From assembly GCA_015039465.1 (NCBI GenBank), contig MU130034.1:1-64000 (forward strand): a stretch of DNA of 64,000 nucleotides, given 5' to 3'. The position numbers and the translations under genes are program-made. Within the stretch, counting starts at the first letter, position 1. Every line of letters begins with the position of its first letter. Positions 42,973-53,989 of this stretch are shown one piece after another. Under the pieces are notes generated by a model, which was given only the letters and a program-made list of their open reading frames with translations, was not told the DNA's origin and did not search any database. The stretch is from Phlegmacium glaucopus. Taxonomy: Eukaryota; Basidiomycota; Agaricomycetes; Agaricales; Cortinariaceae.

Positions 42973-45908
42973 TCAATCTTCATTCTCTGTGTCAGAGTCA
43001 TCTCCCTCCTGATCCTTCTTCTCCTTTTTCCACTTCTTCTGTCTTTGTCTCTCAAGAACATATTGAGTGTGGTAAAAGAGCATTGTATGCAAAAACCAAT
43101 TAAAGTTGCCTGGTGTCATGCGTTTCAGAATAGAGTCAAAGCCACCCAGCCATGCATTCAATTGTTCACATGCCTAAATAAGCCACAATTAATTAATATA
43201 AACTCATAATAGAAATAAACATACCTGAGTATTGAATGCCCGTTTCAAATAAGGCTTATTTTTTCTGTCCAAGGCCATAACAACAAGATTAGGGGCAGAG
43301 ACATCTAATGGCCCAGGGTTACAAAACTTCTGGCAAAGAAAATCATTTGTGCGATGATTGATATAATGGTATGCATCAACAATGAAGCGACTAGTTTTCT
43401 GCCACTCATTCCAAGATCCATTGCTGATAGCAGTCCTGAGCACAAGACAAGCCTTGTCAATGCATATATAGTCAGGCCGAGACTCCTCTGTGGGATACAC
43501 CTTGTCCAAGAAGTTCAAGATATTTGTTGGTGATTCAGATTTTGCAAATTTGGCCCAAGCAATAACTGCACCACAGGGTGCACAGATTGTTTATAAAAAT
43601 GGCCAGAAAAATTATGGCTTAAAGTGGATCGGGGATTGCATCATGTGGTTGTACATTTCTATAATGAGTTCATGGCAATTAATTGTGCTTCGAAGTAGTT
43701 ATGTGGGCATTTTCATCATGTGGTTGTACATTTCCTCTGGTTGCAGGATTCCATGGCAGATTTTCACCAGGTCTTTGTAACATACGTCGAACACCTGTAA
43801 GACTTGAATGGCTATGGTGATGAGTGTGTTTGTCCCATTGCATTTTGTGTTGAGAGCATGCTTGGGTTGGTGCCACTTTGTTATTTTGGCACCCTTTCAC
43901 ACGACAATGTGGTCCATATTCATGCTCATGAAGAGTACAAAATACACCTCCACATGCATTATCCAGATCCTCAATGCAGTTTTCATATGCACAATGCTAG
44001 AAATAAATTCAATTCTGAGAAAAGATAATATCAACTTAATACTTACTGTTGTGCCCATTACAATACCATCAAGTACAACCATGTTTACAGTTCTACCATC
44101 TACTTCCATATGATCTGATGCTGAGTTTCTGTGAAGTGTAGCTGATACCTCAGGAACATTCTGAGCCAATAAGGTGTTATGATTGCTTATAAGTGGAGGA
44201 ACAACTCTGTTGTCATCCTCACCAACAATTCCAGCAGGATCATTGTGTGCAGTAGGATTTTGTTGTGGAAGAGTATCTGAAGTTCTTTTGTATGGCTGGG
44301 TACATTCTGAACATGCATGTCCATCAGCTGGCTTAATACGACCCTGATCACCAAGTTTAACAAAAGCCTGTTCTGTAATTTGATTTATGTCCAGGTTATC
44401 CTTTAGTTCTAGATGTACTCCAGATACTGCAGCTATTGTTCTTGTAGACTCCTGGACAAATGCATTCCAAACTTGTCGCCTAGTAATGATAGTAGATGAT
44501 TCTGTGCCACTTTCTCCAAAACTATTGTTCCAGAATTCAGTATAGGCTGCAGCAGAGGCATGAAAGCTTTGCATGGCTTTTATAACAGCACTTGAAAAGA
44601 TTCTATCTACCCAAAGACTTTGTCCCACTTTCAAATGTGTAGCAGAGTTCAGATAGACTTTGGTAGCAAGATCATTGTTTCCAGGAATGCGTTCATGATC
44701 TGCTGAATAAGTTGTGTTGCAGGTTGTACATACCCCAGTCAGCACTGGGACATTTTGGTAGATTGTTATGCCCTTAATAAGGGTTACACTGGGAATATCT
44801 CTAACTCTTGTATTTTGCAGTAGTCCACGTGGTTCACATATTGTATCTTCACAAGTCAAAGAGGTAGGGCAGATTACCAAGACTGGCTGGATAGCTTTAT
44901 GAGAAACAGGAAGCAATTTCTTGTCAAATTTCCCATTTTTGTGATATGGATTTAAGTTCAAGATCTGAGCAAAGGCACCAAGTTTCAATGCAAGAGAAGT
45001 AACAATATCATTATCTTCAATGTCTTTAGGCTTTTCAGACTTTTTAAATAAATCCAAAGTCTCATGCTCTAAATGTGACTGTAGAGTTCATGCCAGACTT
45101 TTAATCCATCCAGATGAGGCACTTTTCTTCTCTCCAGAGCAAGATGGATGTTGTTGCCGAGCATGCAGGTTCAGAAGATCAGGATTATCTGTTAGTGAAA
45201 ACAGCACCAGTAGAACCGTTGCCAGTGACACTTTAGAACTAAAGTTTATTGCTACAAAGTCATTGAAGACTTTGAATGTGATATCTGGGAATTCATTCTG
45301 AGTAGGAGCTGCAGTGACCAGAGGCATACAGGCAAGTAGAATTAAGCAAGACATTATTCCAGATGATGATCGTTTTATGAGCATAAGCAGTGCCAGAATC
45401 CAGAAAAGCAAAGTAGGGCTGTGATATCCACTGTCAGATCGATGTTGGCGTCTGGGGACAATGGTGGGGATAGGTGTCGTTACAAGTAGAGAATGTGCAC
45501 GCTTGGGTGGGGCAACAGAGATGCCACTCACTACGAGCGTGTGTTTGGCCCTGTAGAATTGTTAGCAAACTAAATACACCATGAATATGATTTAAAAGGA
45601 CTTACGGGGTGAGGTGGGGTGGTACACCTGAAGCAGAGGACGTAATGTCCTCTGCTGCCCTCTTGAGGGCGGTTTTCCTGTCCATAGTGTGAGTAATCGG
45701 TACAGGAAATGAGATGGGATGGGGTGTACCTGCCGTTCCCCTTTTTCGTCTGTTTTTTATGCCTTTTGGGGGCATCGACCACGTCCGCGTTCGATTCTTG
45801 GTGCTTGCGCCGGTTGCCAACGGTCGAAGCAGCGTCGTTGCTGCTGCTCTTCGGATCATCGACCTTGTTCAGGTTGGGGTGGGATTGGTGGCGTGTGGTG
45901 ACGGGCAT
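42973..45908 (-). pseudogene. CxC5/CxC6-KDZ transposase, copy 2 (rearranged in the DDE domain)
   Basis: Same exon order as copy 1: ATG at 45908 and a 386-codon open exon (45057-43897) holding CxC5/CxC6, without the two TGA codons of copy 1. At 43585-43735 the start of the DDE-fold domain (block FYCVETICAPCG) is replaced by unrelated and locally duplicated sequence that breaks the frame. The rest of the domain (43518-42973) is intact. Few other differences are seen, so both copies came from a recent common source. Confidence 0.88.
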
Positions 45909-46064
45909 GATGGAGGGAAATAGAGGAGAGGAATGGGTTGCAACGCAGGACAATGGGTTGTGACAGGTTGTGACGCAGACAGGGCAAAGGGTTTGGACGC
46001 TTTAGGACATAGTTCCCACATGTGAATATATTTACTAAGTTTTAAGCCCTACAAATTGCTGGTA

Positions 46065-46140
46065 TGGCTCAGGTGTTAAAGTGCCAGGCTTTATTGTTGC
46101 AGTGATGCTGGTTCAATTCCCAATGAGTGCACTTTTTTTT
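46065..46140 (+). other. tRNA-like Pol III promoter in KDZ copy 2
   Basis: A-box TGGCTCAGGTG (46065-46075) and B-box GTTCAATTC (46111-46119) match the consensus TRGYNNANNNG and GWTCRANNC at every defined position. A run of eight T follows at 46133-46140. The acceptor and T stems do not pair well, so it is a tRNA-derived relic rather than a working tRNA gene. Confidence 0.6.
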
Positions 46141-46537
46141 AATTGGTAAATAATACTGTTTCTGAGTGGAATCCAACTCAATTCCAAATGGACTCCACTT
46201 GGATTCCACTCAGAATCCAAGTGGAGTGCATTCAGATTCCATTCAGATTCTGAGTGGAATCCAAGTGGACTCTATTCGGATTCCATTCGGATTCTGAGTG
46301 GAATCCAAGTGGAGTCCAAGTGGAGTCCATTCGGATTCCAAGTGGATTCCAAGTGGAATTGAGGTGGAATTCTCAATTCAGACTCGGAGTCTGAGTGGAT
46401 TCCGAGTGGAATATATTCCGAGCAAAGTCACAAATTTGGGTAGGTTACCTGCCAGAAAATATGCTGCTCAGAGTCCGAGGAGCCTCCTCGGAATGCATGG
46501 AATCCGAGCGGAAACCGTGGGGCACTGTAAAGACCTT

Positions 46538-46545
46538 GTAATCTC
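46538..46545. repeat. 8-bp KDZ target duplicate GTAATCTC
   Basis: Reverse complement of 33013-33020. Confidence 0.85.
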
Positions 46546-48626
46546 TTCCATGGTTCCATCAACCAAATTCTCCAACCTCTGCAGCAATATATGGAGACAC
46601 CTGATATTGTCCGTTATGGTGATGGATATTATTGACATACAATTTATGGAATTGGTCCATATATCGCAGATTATCCCGAGCAAGTTTTGTTGGCATGTGT
46701 TGTACAGGGTTGGTGCCCCAGGTGAGCAACAGTCTCGTCTTCTTGTCCACATCTCATATAATTTTTAGATGTGATGCTAAATGGGATAATCTCGATGACA
46801 ACATTGCTGGATGGCACTCCCACAAGTTAACATGTTCTCTCATTGAAGCTCTGGATAAGAAAAGTTTATGGGATGACTATGGGATTATTAGCGATATCAT
46901 GGTATTTATTCTTGATTAGCCCGCTTGTTCCTGCCCTTACTATGTATTTTCCAGCCATTTACCTATGGCTTTCCTTGGGCCAACATTCATGAGCTGTTGT
47001 CGCTGGACCTTCTCCACCAGATCATCAAAGGCACCTTCAAAGATCACCTGGTAATGTGGGTGACTGCCTACATCAATCTCGAACACCCTCCAGCTGAGGC
47101 CAAATTGATTCTCACTGACATTGACCGGCGGTATGTACTCTTGCAAGTTGAATTTTTTAAATTATGACACATCCAATACTTTTAGCATTGCTGCAGCACC
47201 CTCATTCCCTGGCCTTCATCGCTTTCCGGAGGGTCGTGAATTCAAACAGTGGACAGGGGATGACTCAAAAGCACTCATGAAGGTGTGTAATACTTTTGCT
47301 GGTTGTTTTTTTTTTTTCAATTGTTCTGACTTGTCAAACGGCTCAAACCAGGTATATCTTCCTGCCATTGCAGGCCATGTTCCTCCACAAATGGTCTGTG
47401 CTGTAAGCTCCTTTATGGAGTTTTGCTACCTCGTCTGGCATAACATCATCAACAAAGACAATATTTTGGCTATCAATAACGCCGTCGCCAAATTTCATGT
47501 CGAACGCAGCATTTTTGATGACATCCGCCCTGATGGGTATTCAGTCCCTCGTCAACACTCACTGGTTCATTATACATACCTTATTCAAGAATTTGGGGCA
47601 CCAAATGGTCTCTGTTCATCGATAACCAAATCAAAACATATCAAAGCAGTTAAAGAACCCTGGCGACGATCAAGTCACTACAAGGCTCTGGGCCAGATGC
47701 TTGTCACAAACCAACATTTGGACAAGCTAGCTGCTGCTCGAGTCAACTTCGAAGCATGTGGTATGCTTCATCGACAACCTGGACCACCAGAACTGCCACC
47801 TCCAGACCCACCTGCCAATAATCCAGAAGATGATGAGGATGATGATGGAAGTGCTGTTGATGGAGATATTGATAGTGAGGTGATTCTTGCACAATGTCCC
47901 AGTGAGTCTAGGATAATGTTGTGTCTTATCCATCATTTCTGATTACTATGTCCAGTTTGAAACCTTCCTCTCATAGTTGAAGCTCTTGGAGTGCATCTCA
48001 ATATACCTCACCTTCCAAACCTCGTTCGGCGCTTCCTCCATGAACAACTGGTACAAGTCAATGCAGACATTGAGCTTGATGATGTTCCGCTATTGGATTG
48101 TCCCATTCTTACCAATACAACTAAGATATGGGTTTTCCCCTCCGCGGTTGCCATTTACTATGCCCCAAGTGACCTGTCTGGTACAAGGGGGATGTTTTGT
48201 GAACATATTCAAGCGGTTGATTCCTGGCGTTGTGGTCCTGCGAGACATGATTGTGTTTTTGTTCAACATGACCCTGAGCAACCAGGTTTCTGTGGGCTAT
48301 ATGTTGCATGGGTGCGCCATTTCTTTTCCATTCGCCATAACAATGTCCGCTTCCCATGTGCATTGGTATCCTGGTATTCAACTATCGGTACCACACCATG
48401 TGCAGACACCGGAATGTGGAAGGTACAGCCCGATTTTGATAATATGGGTAATTTGGCTATGTCTATCATCCATCTCGACAGCATGGTGCGCGGTGCGCAT
48501 CTCATGGGTGTGGCAGGTACCACCCAAATTCCTTACCACCTCACTTTTGACCGTAGCCTTGATGCTTTCCGAGCATTTTATGTAAATAAATACGTAGACC
48601 ACCATGCACATGAATATGCCTTTTGA
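46538..48626 (+). pseudogene. Plavaka transposase, C-terminal two thirds
   Basis: Starting at the KDZ junction, exons give RNLFHGSINQILQPLQQYM, DIVRYGDGYY, then HTIYGIGPYIADYPEQVLL and VVQGWCPR (46635-46720). They continue with AKWDNLDDNIAGWHSH, YGFPWANIHELLSLDLLHQ and KGTFKDHLVMWV (46955-47145), then PSFPGLHRFPEGREFKQWTGDD. Further on are HVPPQMVCAVSSFMEFCYL, PRQHSLVHYTYLIQEFGAPNG and KEPWRRSSHYKALGQML (47350-47700), and a C-terminal domain ending at a stop near 48626. This is the standard Plavaka transposase order. The part is open apart from introns; the gene is dead because its 5' portion lies inverted 6 kb or more away. Confidence 0.88.
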
Positions 48627-48699
48627 TAGATACATTTCAATATGATAACTTAAGTACAGATTGTCCCAGAATTGGGTGGTGCAGCTAATGGATATCTAA

Positions 48700-48910
48700 T
48701 GACAATCTCTCCCGGAATGGTAGATGGAAAGATCTTGAGATCAAAAAGACCATGCTTGGGACTCAAAGATGCAAAAGCCTTATCTCGGAGACCAAAGATT
48801 CGTGTTGAAAGACAAAGGTCTTGAAAGACCACTCGTACAAAGACAAAGCACTCAAAGATGTGCCTTCTGGAGATAAAGATGGCAAAGATCACCCTTGCGT
48901 TTTGCTGATG
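48700..48910 (-). repeat. Plavaka right terminal inverted repeat and subterminal CAAAG array
   Basis: Repeated CAAAGAT/AGATC motifs end in GTTTTGCTGATG, the reverse complement of the left tip at 26252. Confidence 0.75.
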
Positions 48911-49062
48911 AGGCTCAGACCCAGGCCGTGCCTAAGCCGCGGCTCACGGCCTGAAAAATCTGAAGCCCGAGCCGTAGGCCGTCAAAGCCGTTGGTACGGC
49001 TTTCCCACGGCTCGGCTCGGCTCGACGGCTTGCGGTTTTGAAGCCGAGCCTTTCACATCACT
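48911..49062. repeat. GCC-rich MITE-like tract
   Basis: Dense inverted copies of GGCTCGGC/GCCGAGCC end in AGCCTTTCACATCACTA, whose reverse complement begins TAGTGATG, like the hAT MITE ends elsewhere in the window. The left end is lost against the Plavaka terminus. Confidence 0.55.
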
Positions 49063-49783
49063 ACATCGAAGGTCCAGCAAAAAAGAAGAAAAAGCAAAAC
49101 AAATGGCAAATACCTTCGATCCTACCCCCTGCATCGAATGGCTACTGATTCAGAATAAATCCTTTCGATGGAATTAGATTATCATGCTGCTTTACAATGA
49201 GTCAAAGTCAGAGCTCGACGCGACGATAATTCAAAGTCCGAACATTAAATAATCATTTTCTAGCAGACTAGCACGGGTTTGGGGGCGCGGTACAAACAAG
49301 ACTACACTTGAAGGTACTTTGAAGGCCATCTCTACAGCCTGCCTTGAGTTTCGCAGAAAACGCCGACAGGGCCCAGGCTAAGCCTCTACCATAGTAACCA
49401 TACATTCCTTCCAATGTCACGTATTTTGAAATGCAAAAGATGCCACTGCAAAAATTTGGCAAAAAATTCGAAGATTTCTTTATAATGAATTTTTGAAATG
49501 CTACGGATGAAACTTGACATTGGAGGAGTCATTGACGATAACCCAAGACCGAAACTGTTTACTACTCGTAGGCTAATAATACAACAAATGAAAGAAAAAA
49601 GGAATTGAAAAGAGATTGGGGAAACGATGATTCTAGAAACCTGTGGCATGGATTCGGGGAGAAATGAAATAAATAGACACATGCATGAGAAAAGGTTGAC
49701 GCGAGAGAAAAAAAACCTGAAGAAAGGGCGTGACCAAAAAGTCAAACCCTAAGAAACCCATCGAGATAAAAAGAAAAAGCCAT

Positions 49784-51706
49784 CTACAACGCCGCTCTCT
49801 GCAACCCAGGCTCAACTCCATCCCTAATTGCCAGATAAGGCATCAAATCACTCGTCAAAAATTCACTAGGCCACTGAGCCCTAATCTGGGTCTTCAAATA
49901 CTCCTCCGCAATACGCACGTTCCCCGGGTTCAGGCCAGCTACAATTTTTCCCAATCCAGGAGCCAACTGCGCAATGAGATTATCCACGTATGTAGCCGTG
50001 ATGAGTTCCCCGGTGTCTGCAATACGCATGCCGTAGTGTACCCATTGCCAGAGCTGCACGCGCGTAATCTCGGCGGTGGCAGCGTCCTCCATGAGATAGT
50101 TTAGAGGGATGCACCCGTTTCCACCTATCCAAGCAGCGGTGTACGCGAGACAGGTCTCCACATTCTCCTTCACACCTAGGACGGTAATCTTGCCCGGCAC
50201 ATTCGTGCTTAACAAATCGGCAGCGGCGACCTTGACTTCAGAACGGAGAACGTGATACTAATACGTTAAAAATTCAAGTCAGATTTGTCATAGATATTTT
50301 TCGTGAAATAGATAGAATTACCTGGTTTGGTCCGAGCATGTTTTGATCAAATATTTCAAGAGCAATTTTGTTGATGAGAGGGTGAGCGATCCACGTCCCG
50401 TCGTGGCCAGCAGTAACTTCGCGGAGCTTATCTGCGCGAACCTTGTTCATTGCGATTTCGTTTGCCTTGGGGTCATCTTTGATGGGAATTTGAGCTGACA
50501 TGCCTCCCATAGCGGCCACCTTGCGCCTAAAAACATAATGAGTTTGACGATTCAAATAAAATCTCAAAAAAGATATTCACTTGTGACATGTCTGGATGAG
50601 AAGACGGACGTAAGCGTCCATAAACGGGACGGTCATGGTGACATCTTTGCGGTCAGGCAAGACAGCACCTCGGTCAGCCCTCCGCTTCTTAATAAAACTA
50701 AAAATATAATCCCATCTAAAAATAGGACATGAATTCTTCATGACTTCATTGACAAAGGGGATCGACAGTACCTTCCACAGTTGAGGCCGGACGAATGATT
50801 TCTTAATTCAAAAAGAATTTCCTCCATGTAGAAAGCCGCAGGGAGAGTTTCAATAAGAACTGTGCCGCGAATGGTGTTGTGCGCCATGCCGATATATGAT
50901 TGAGAAAACACAAAGACATCGTTCCAGAGACGAGCTTCGAGATAATGTTCCATTTTTGGAAGATAGAAATATGGTCCGAAGCCACGTTTTACAAGCTCGT
51001 GAGCATTGTGGTAGAAGTAGAGAGCAAAGTCAAAGAGCGAGCCCGATACGGGGGAGTTGTCGATTGTTACGCGAGGTTCGTCGAGATGCCATCCTCGAGG
51101 GCTAGTATCCAAACCGTTAAGCATGAAAAGAACATGGGGGAGGTAAGATAAAGTTCAAAACGTACCGAACAATGAGAACAGCTGGATTCTCAGTCAACTT
51201 GTACTTCTTTCCACCTACTTCAAAGTCGATTTGACGCCTGATGGCATCGCGGAGGTTAATCTGACCATTGATCATGTTGGCGAAGGTGGGTGCGCTTGAA
51301 TCTTGACAGGTATCAAGTTTCAGTGCCATGATATACCGGGAACGAGCATAATTAACGGACCTTCAAAATCCGCCATGAACGTTTTAGCCCCACTGTTCAA
51401 AGCGTTAATCACCATCTTCCTGTCCGTTGGCCCAGTGATTTCAACTCGTCGATCCTCAAGACCCGGTGCAGGTGGAGCACAGTGCCACGAAGGCTCTGCA
51501 CGTATATGAGCGGTCTCTGGAGGGAAATCAAGGGGAACTCCCGAGTCGAATCTACGCTGAGCATCCTCACGCGCGACGAGCAGAGACTGGCGAGTGGATT
51601 CAAAGGTACGGTGAAGAGCTGCGAGAAACTTGAGAGCGCCGTCTGTGAATAGTTCTTCTTGAGCCTTTGGAGCCTCTTTTGAGTGGATTTTGACGCCAGT
51701 GACCAT
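49784..51706 (-). CDS. MLS1: Malate synthase (glyoxylate cycle)
   Basis: Six exons (51706-51361, 51301-51166, 51101-50772, 50715-50581, 50526-50322, 50257-49784) join in phase to 541 residues, the normal eukaryotic length. The enzyme condenses glyoxylate with acetyl-CoA to give malate, allowing growth on C2 compounds and fatty acids. Family blocks seen are [108 protein letters not shown] and [16 protein letters not shown]. The C-terminus is QRAAL, not a clear SKL-type peroxisomal signal. It is divergent from nothing nearby; GET1 lies 1.5 kb upstream on the same strand. Confidence 0.95.
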
Positions 51707-52017
51707 TGTGTTGTTGTATTGTGTCTGAGAAAAGTTGTCAGTAGATTCTGAGTTTTGTAGGCAAGCCAAATTGGGTCGGCTCCCCGTGATATCCGCCTAA
51801 CGGGATCGACGTCACTCTTTCCAGGATAAAGTATCACATGCAACCTTCTCACTAAGAATCCTTGGCGCCTAAATACATATTCTTTCTCCCAGACTCCCTC
51901 CCAAAAACATATACCTCTCTTCTCTTTTCTCATGTCATAGTGTAAAGCCAACAACGTGAATGCTTTCCAGTCATGCTGGCGGGGATAAAATGAGACTGAG
52001 TGTCGTGTGACTGCCAT

Positions 52018-53229
52018 TGCTTCCTTTCATTGCCAGGTTGTTGACTCGGTGGATGACTCGGTGAATGGAATGAACCAATCATATCAGAACGCACCTCCTT
52101 AGGCTTCAAATTTACATTTACAGTAGTGTAAGTCGGAAAACCTTTATTGAACTTTCGTAATCCTGAGTTCCAACGTTAAAAAACCATAGTGCCGGCAACC
52201 CAACATTTTATATATGAGACAAGCAAGAGACAAGATTTTTTTTTCAAGCCTAAATGGAGTCCGGAGCGGAGTGCTCATGCCGAATCATGTTAAATACGCA
52301 CCTGAAGCCACGGAGCCTGAGCGGCCTCCCGCTTGAGATTGGACGCGTATCTCCACCACGTGCACGACGTTGGCACACCACATTCTGTCAAATTAAGAAC
52401 CTGTAATCGGCTGTTAGCCAAGTTGTCGACGGCTTTACATTGTTACTTTTAGAAAGCAATGTCGCTGTCCCGTCGATACCCACCTTATCTGACAATACTT
52501 GCATTTGATGATGACAAGTTATGATAAAATTACTATCAAGGTGGCAGAATTCCAACACAAGTCTACATCTTGACAGAAATGCTACTACATCAATATCGGT
52601 AATTATCACTCAACAATAAGTTGAATGATACCAAGATAAATAACAAAAACAACAACATTAACAAAGGTTCATGTAAGTAGGTGTGCAAAATAGGTCATGA
52701 TGTCACCTTCCTTCCAAAACGACATATACATCATATCAAAAGGATTTTATCCGGGGGGCAGGCTCGCCAGCGTGTATCACGGAAGGACGTCAATAAAGTC
52801 ACGACTCTTTTTGATGCTTTTCGCCTTTCTTTGGTGTGTTGTTGGGGGTGGGAGCCAGTGAAGAAATGCTTATATCGCTCTTGGAGTCGAGATGTGAGGG
52901 TCCTGAAAGATTGTCAGTGATATATAAAAATAATGAGAGGGACGGACTAATGGGCTTTGGATAGTGAAGAGAGATGCATGATAGAAGAAAAGGAAGATCG
53001 AAAAGGGAAATGATGACACAGAATTTATTTACCTACAAAATTTTTGACGGCTTTCTCGCCAACTACGATGAGCCGTCTGCATGCTATCTGCCAAACGCCT
53101 ACACTGACGGAACCTGCAGAATAGTCGCACAAAAATCAGTCTCCAATTACTTCTATTAATGCGAAAAAGCGGGGAATAGGAGGAATTGGGGTGCCACATG
53201 GATCCATCGTTTATAACATACGTGGCTCA
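52018..53229. other. Intergenic spacer, no gene recognised
   Basis: Contains the malate synthase upstream region and short frames (for example 52974-53159) with no recognised features. Confidence 0.5.
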
Positions 53230-53989
53230 CTATATGTAATTGATACGCAAGGTGACGCGAACAGAAGCGACGTGGCTGACGGCTGCTCGTCGAGGGCCAA
53301 ATGGAAAAGTCATGTCGCACACTGTTCAGGCACAAGAGGTAGGTTGGGAGAAAGCTCGTTCGGGAAGAAGTATTGAAGTACGGAGACAAGAAAGAGAGAC
53401 GTACCTGCAGGAGCGAATGGTAACGCAAGCCACCATCCAAGTGGACCAAGCCATCCTTGAGGGAGGAAAAACACGGGCTGCTTCCTATACCACCATCCGA
53501 CAGCGAACTGCGATCCAGTGGTCAAGAGCCATAATAGCGTATTGAACTTCATGGCGAAGGCAGATTTTGAGGATGCGACTTCTGAGTCTACATCAATAGT
53601 AGATCAATCGGTCGTATTTGGACAAAGGCAGAAAGACAAGGGGGAACGACGGGATGAGGGCCCCAACACTCACTCAACTTCTCAAGATCAGCGAGACCTT
53701 TATCCACACTCCGTCTCAGCTTTGCCCACTTGGCGAACTGATCCTGTGCACTTGTTTTGAGCAGCTCTGATTTTGTTGACAGTATTTCTGTTTTAAGAGA
53801 GCGTTGACGCATCGCCGCTGGCGAACGGGTGACGCGTAGATAGATGTCATAAGTCTTTCCGCTGTCAGTAATTTCTTTCAAGCCAAAAAAATAGTGATAA
53901 CATACGATATCAAGCAACACTGATTTTCCAATCCAAGTGATAAGTTGTGTGATGAAGACGAGGAGGAAGATTGTGATGAGTAGTGACAT
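53230..53989 (-). CDS. GET1: GET1/WRB-type ER receptor subunit for tail-anchored proteins
   Basis: Four exons (53989-53906, 53854-53674, 53587-53405, 53321-53230) give 179 residues. The family architecture is clear: an N-terminal transmembrane helix ([20 protein letters not shown]), a cytosolic coiled coil ([35 protein letters not shown]) that contacts the GET3 ATPase, then two more helices ([33 protein letters not shown]). With GET2 it inserts tail-anchored proteins into the ER membrane. The 51-bp first intron is a multiple of three and has no stop codon, so retention would add 17 residues after the first helix. A conservative ATG was chosen; longer upstream frames lack homology. Confidence 0.92.

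Larger units (their letters stand above)
42508..46537 (-). mobile_element. KDZ DNA transposon, copy 2 (inverted)
   Basis: 4030 bp, CAGTACTTTACAGTGCCCC to GGGGCACTGTAAAGACCTT, nearly identical to the reverse complement of 29044-33012. It is 61 bp longer, mostly because of a rearranged patch at 43585-43735. Flanking 8-mers ATCAGGTC and GTAATCTC do not match each other but match those of copy 1. Confidence 0.92.
26252..48910. mobile_element. Plavaka-type DNA transposon, 22.7-kb nested mosaic
   Basis: The left end CATCAGCAAAACATGGGGG (26252) and the right end, whose reverse complement is CATCAGCAAAACGCAAGGG (48910), form terminal inverted repeats. Both are followed inward by CATCTTT/CTTTG repeats (26270-26460 and 48720-48890). 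A 2-bp AG on each side may be the target duplicate. Subtracting two KDZ elements and one LTR element leaves about 8.3 kb. That core carries the METTL16-like relic, gene X and the Plavaka transposase, the last two divergent from a shared ~200-bp promoter region. The transposase and gene X are split by insertions and by an inversion, so the element is dead. Confidence 0.82.

Noticed and set aside
46062..46135. Functional tRNA gene
   Set aside because: A- and B-boxes fit, but the T stem and acceptor stem do not pair and no sensible anticodon arm forms. Kept as a Pol III promoter-like relic.
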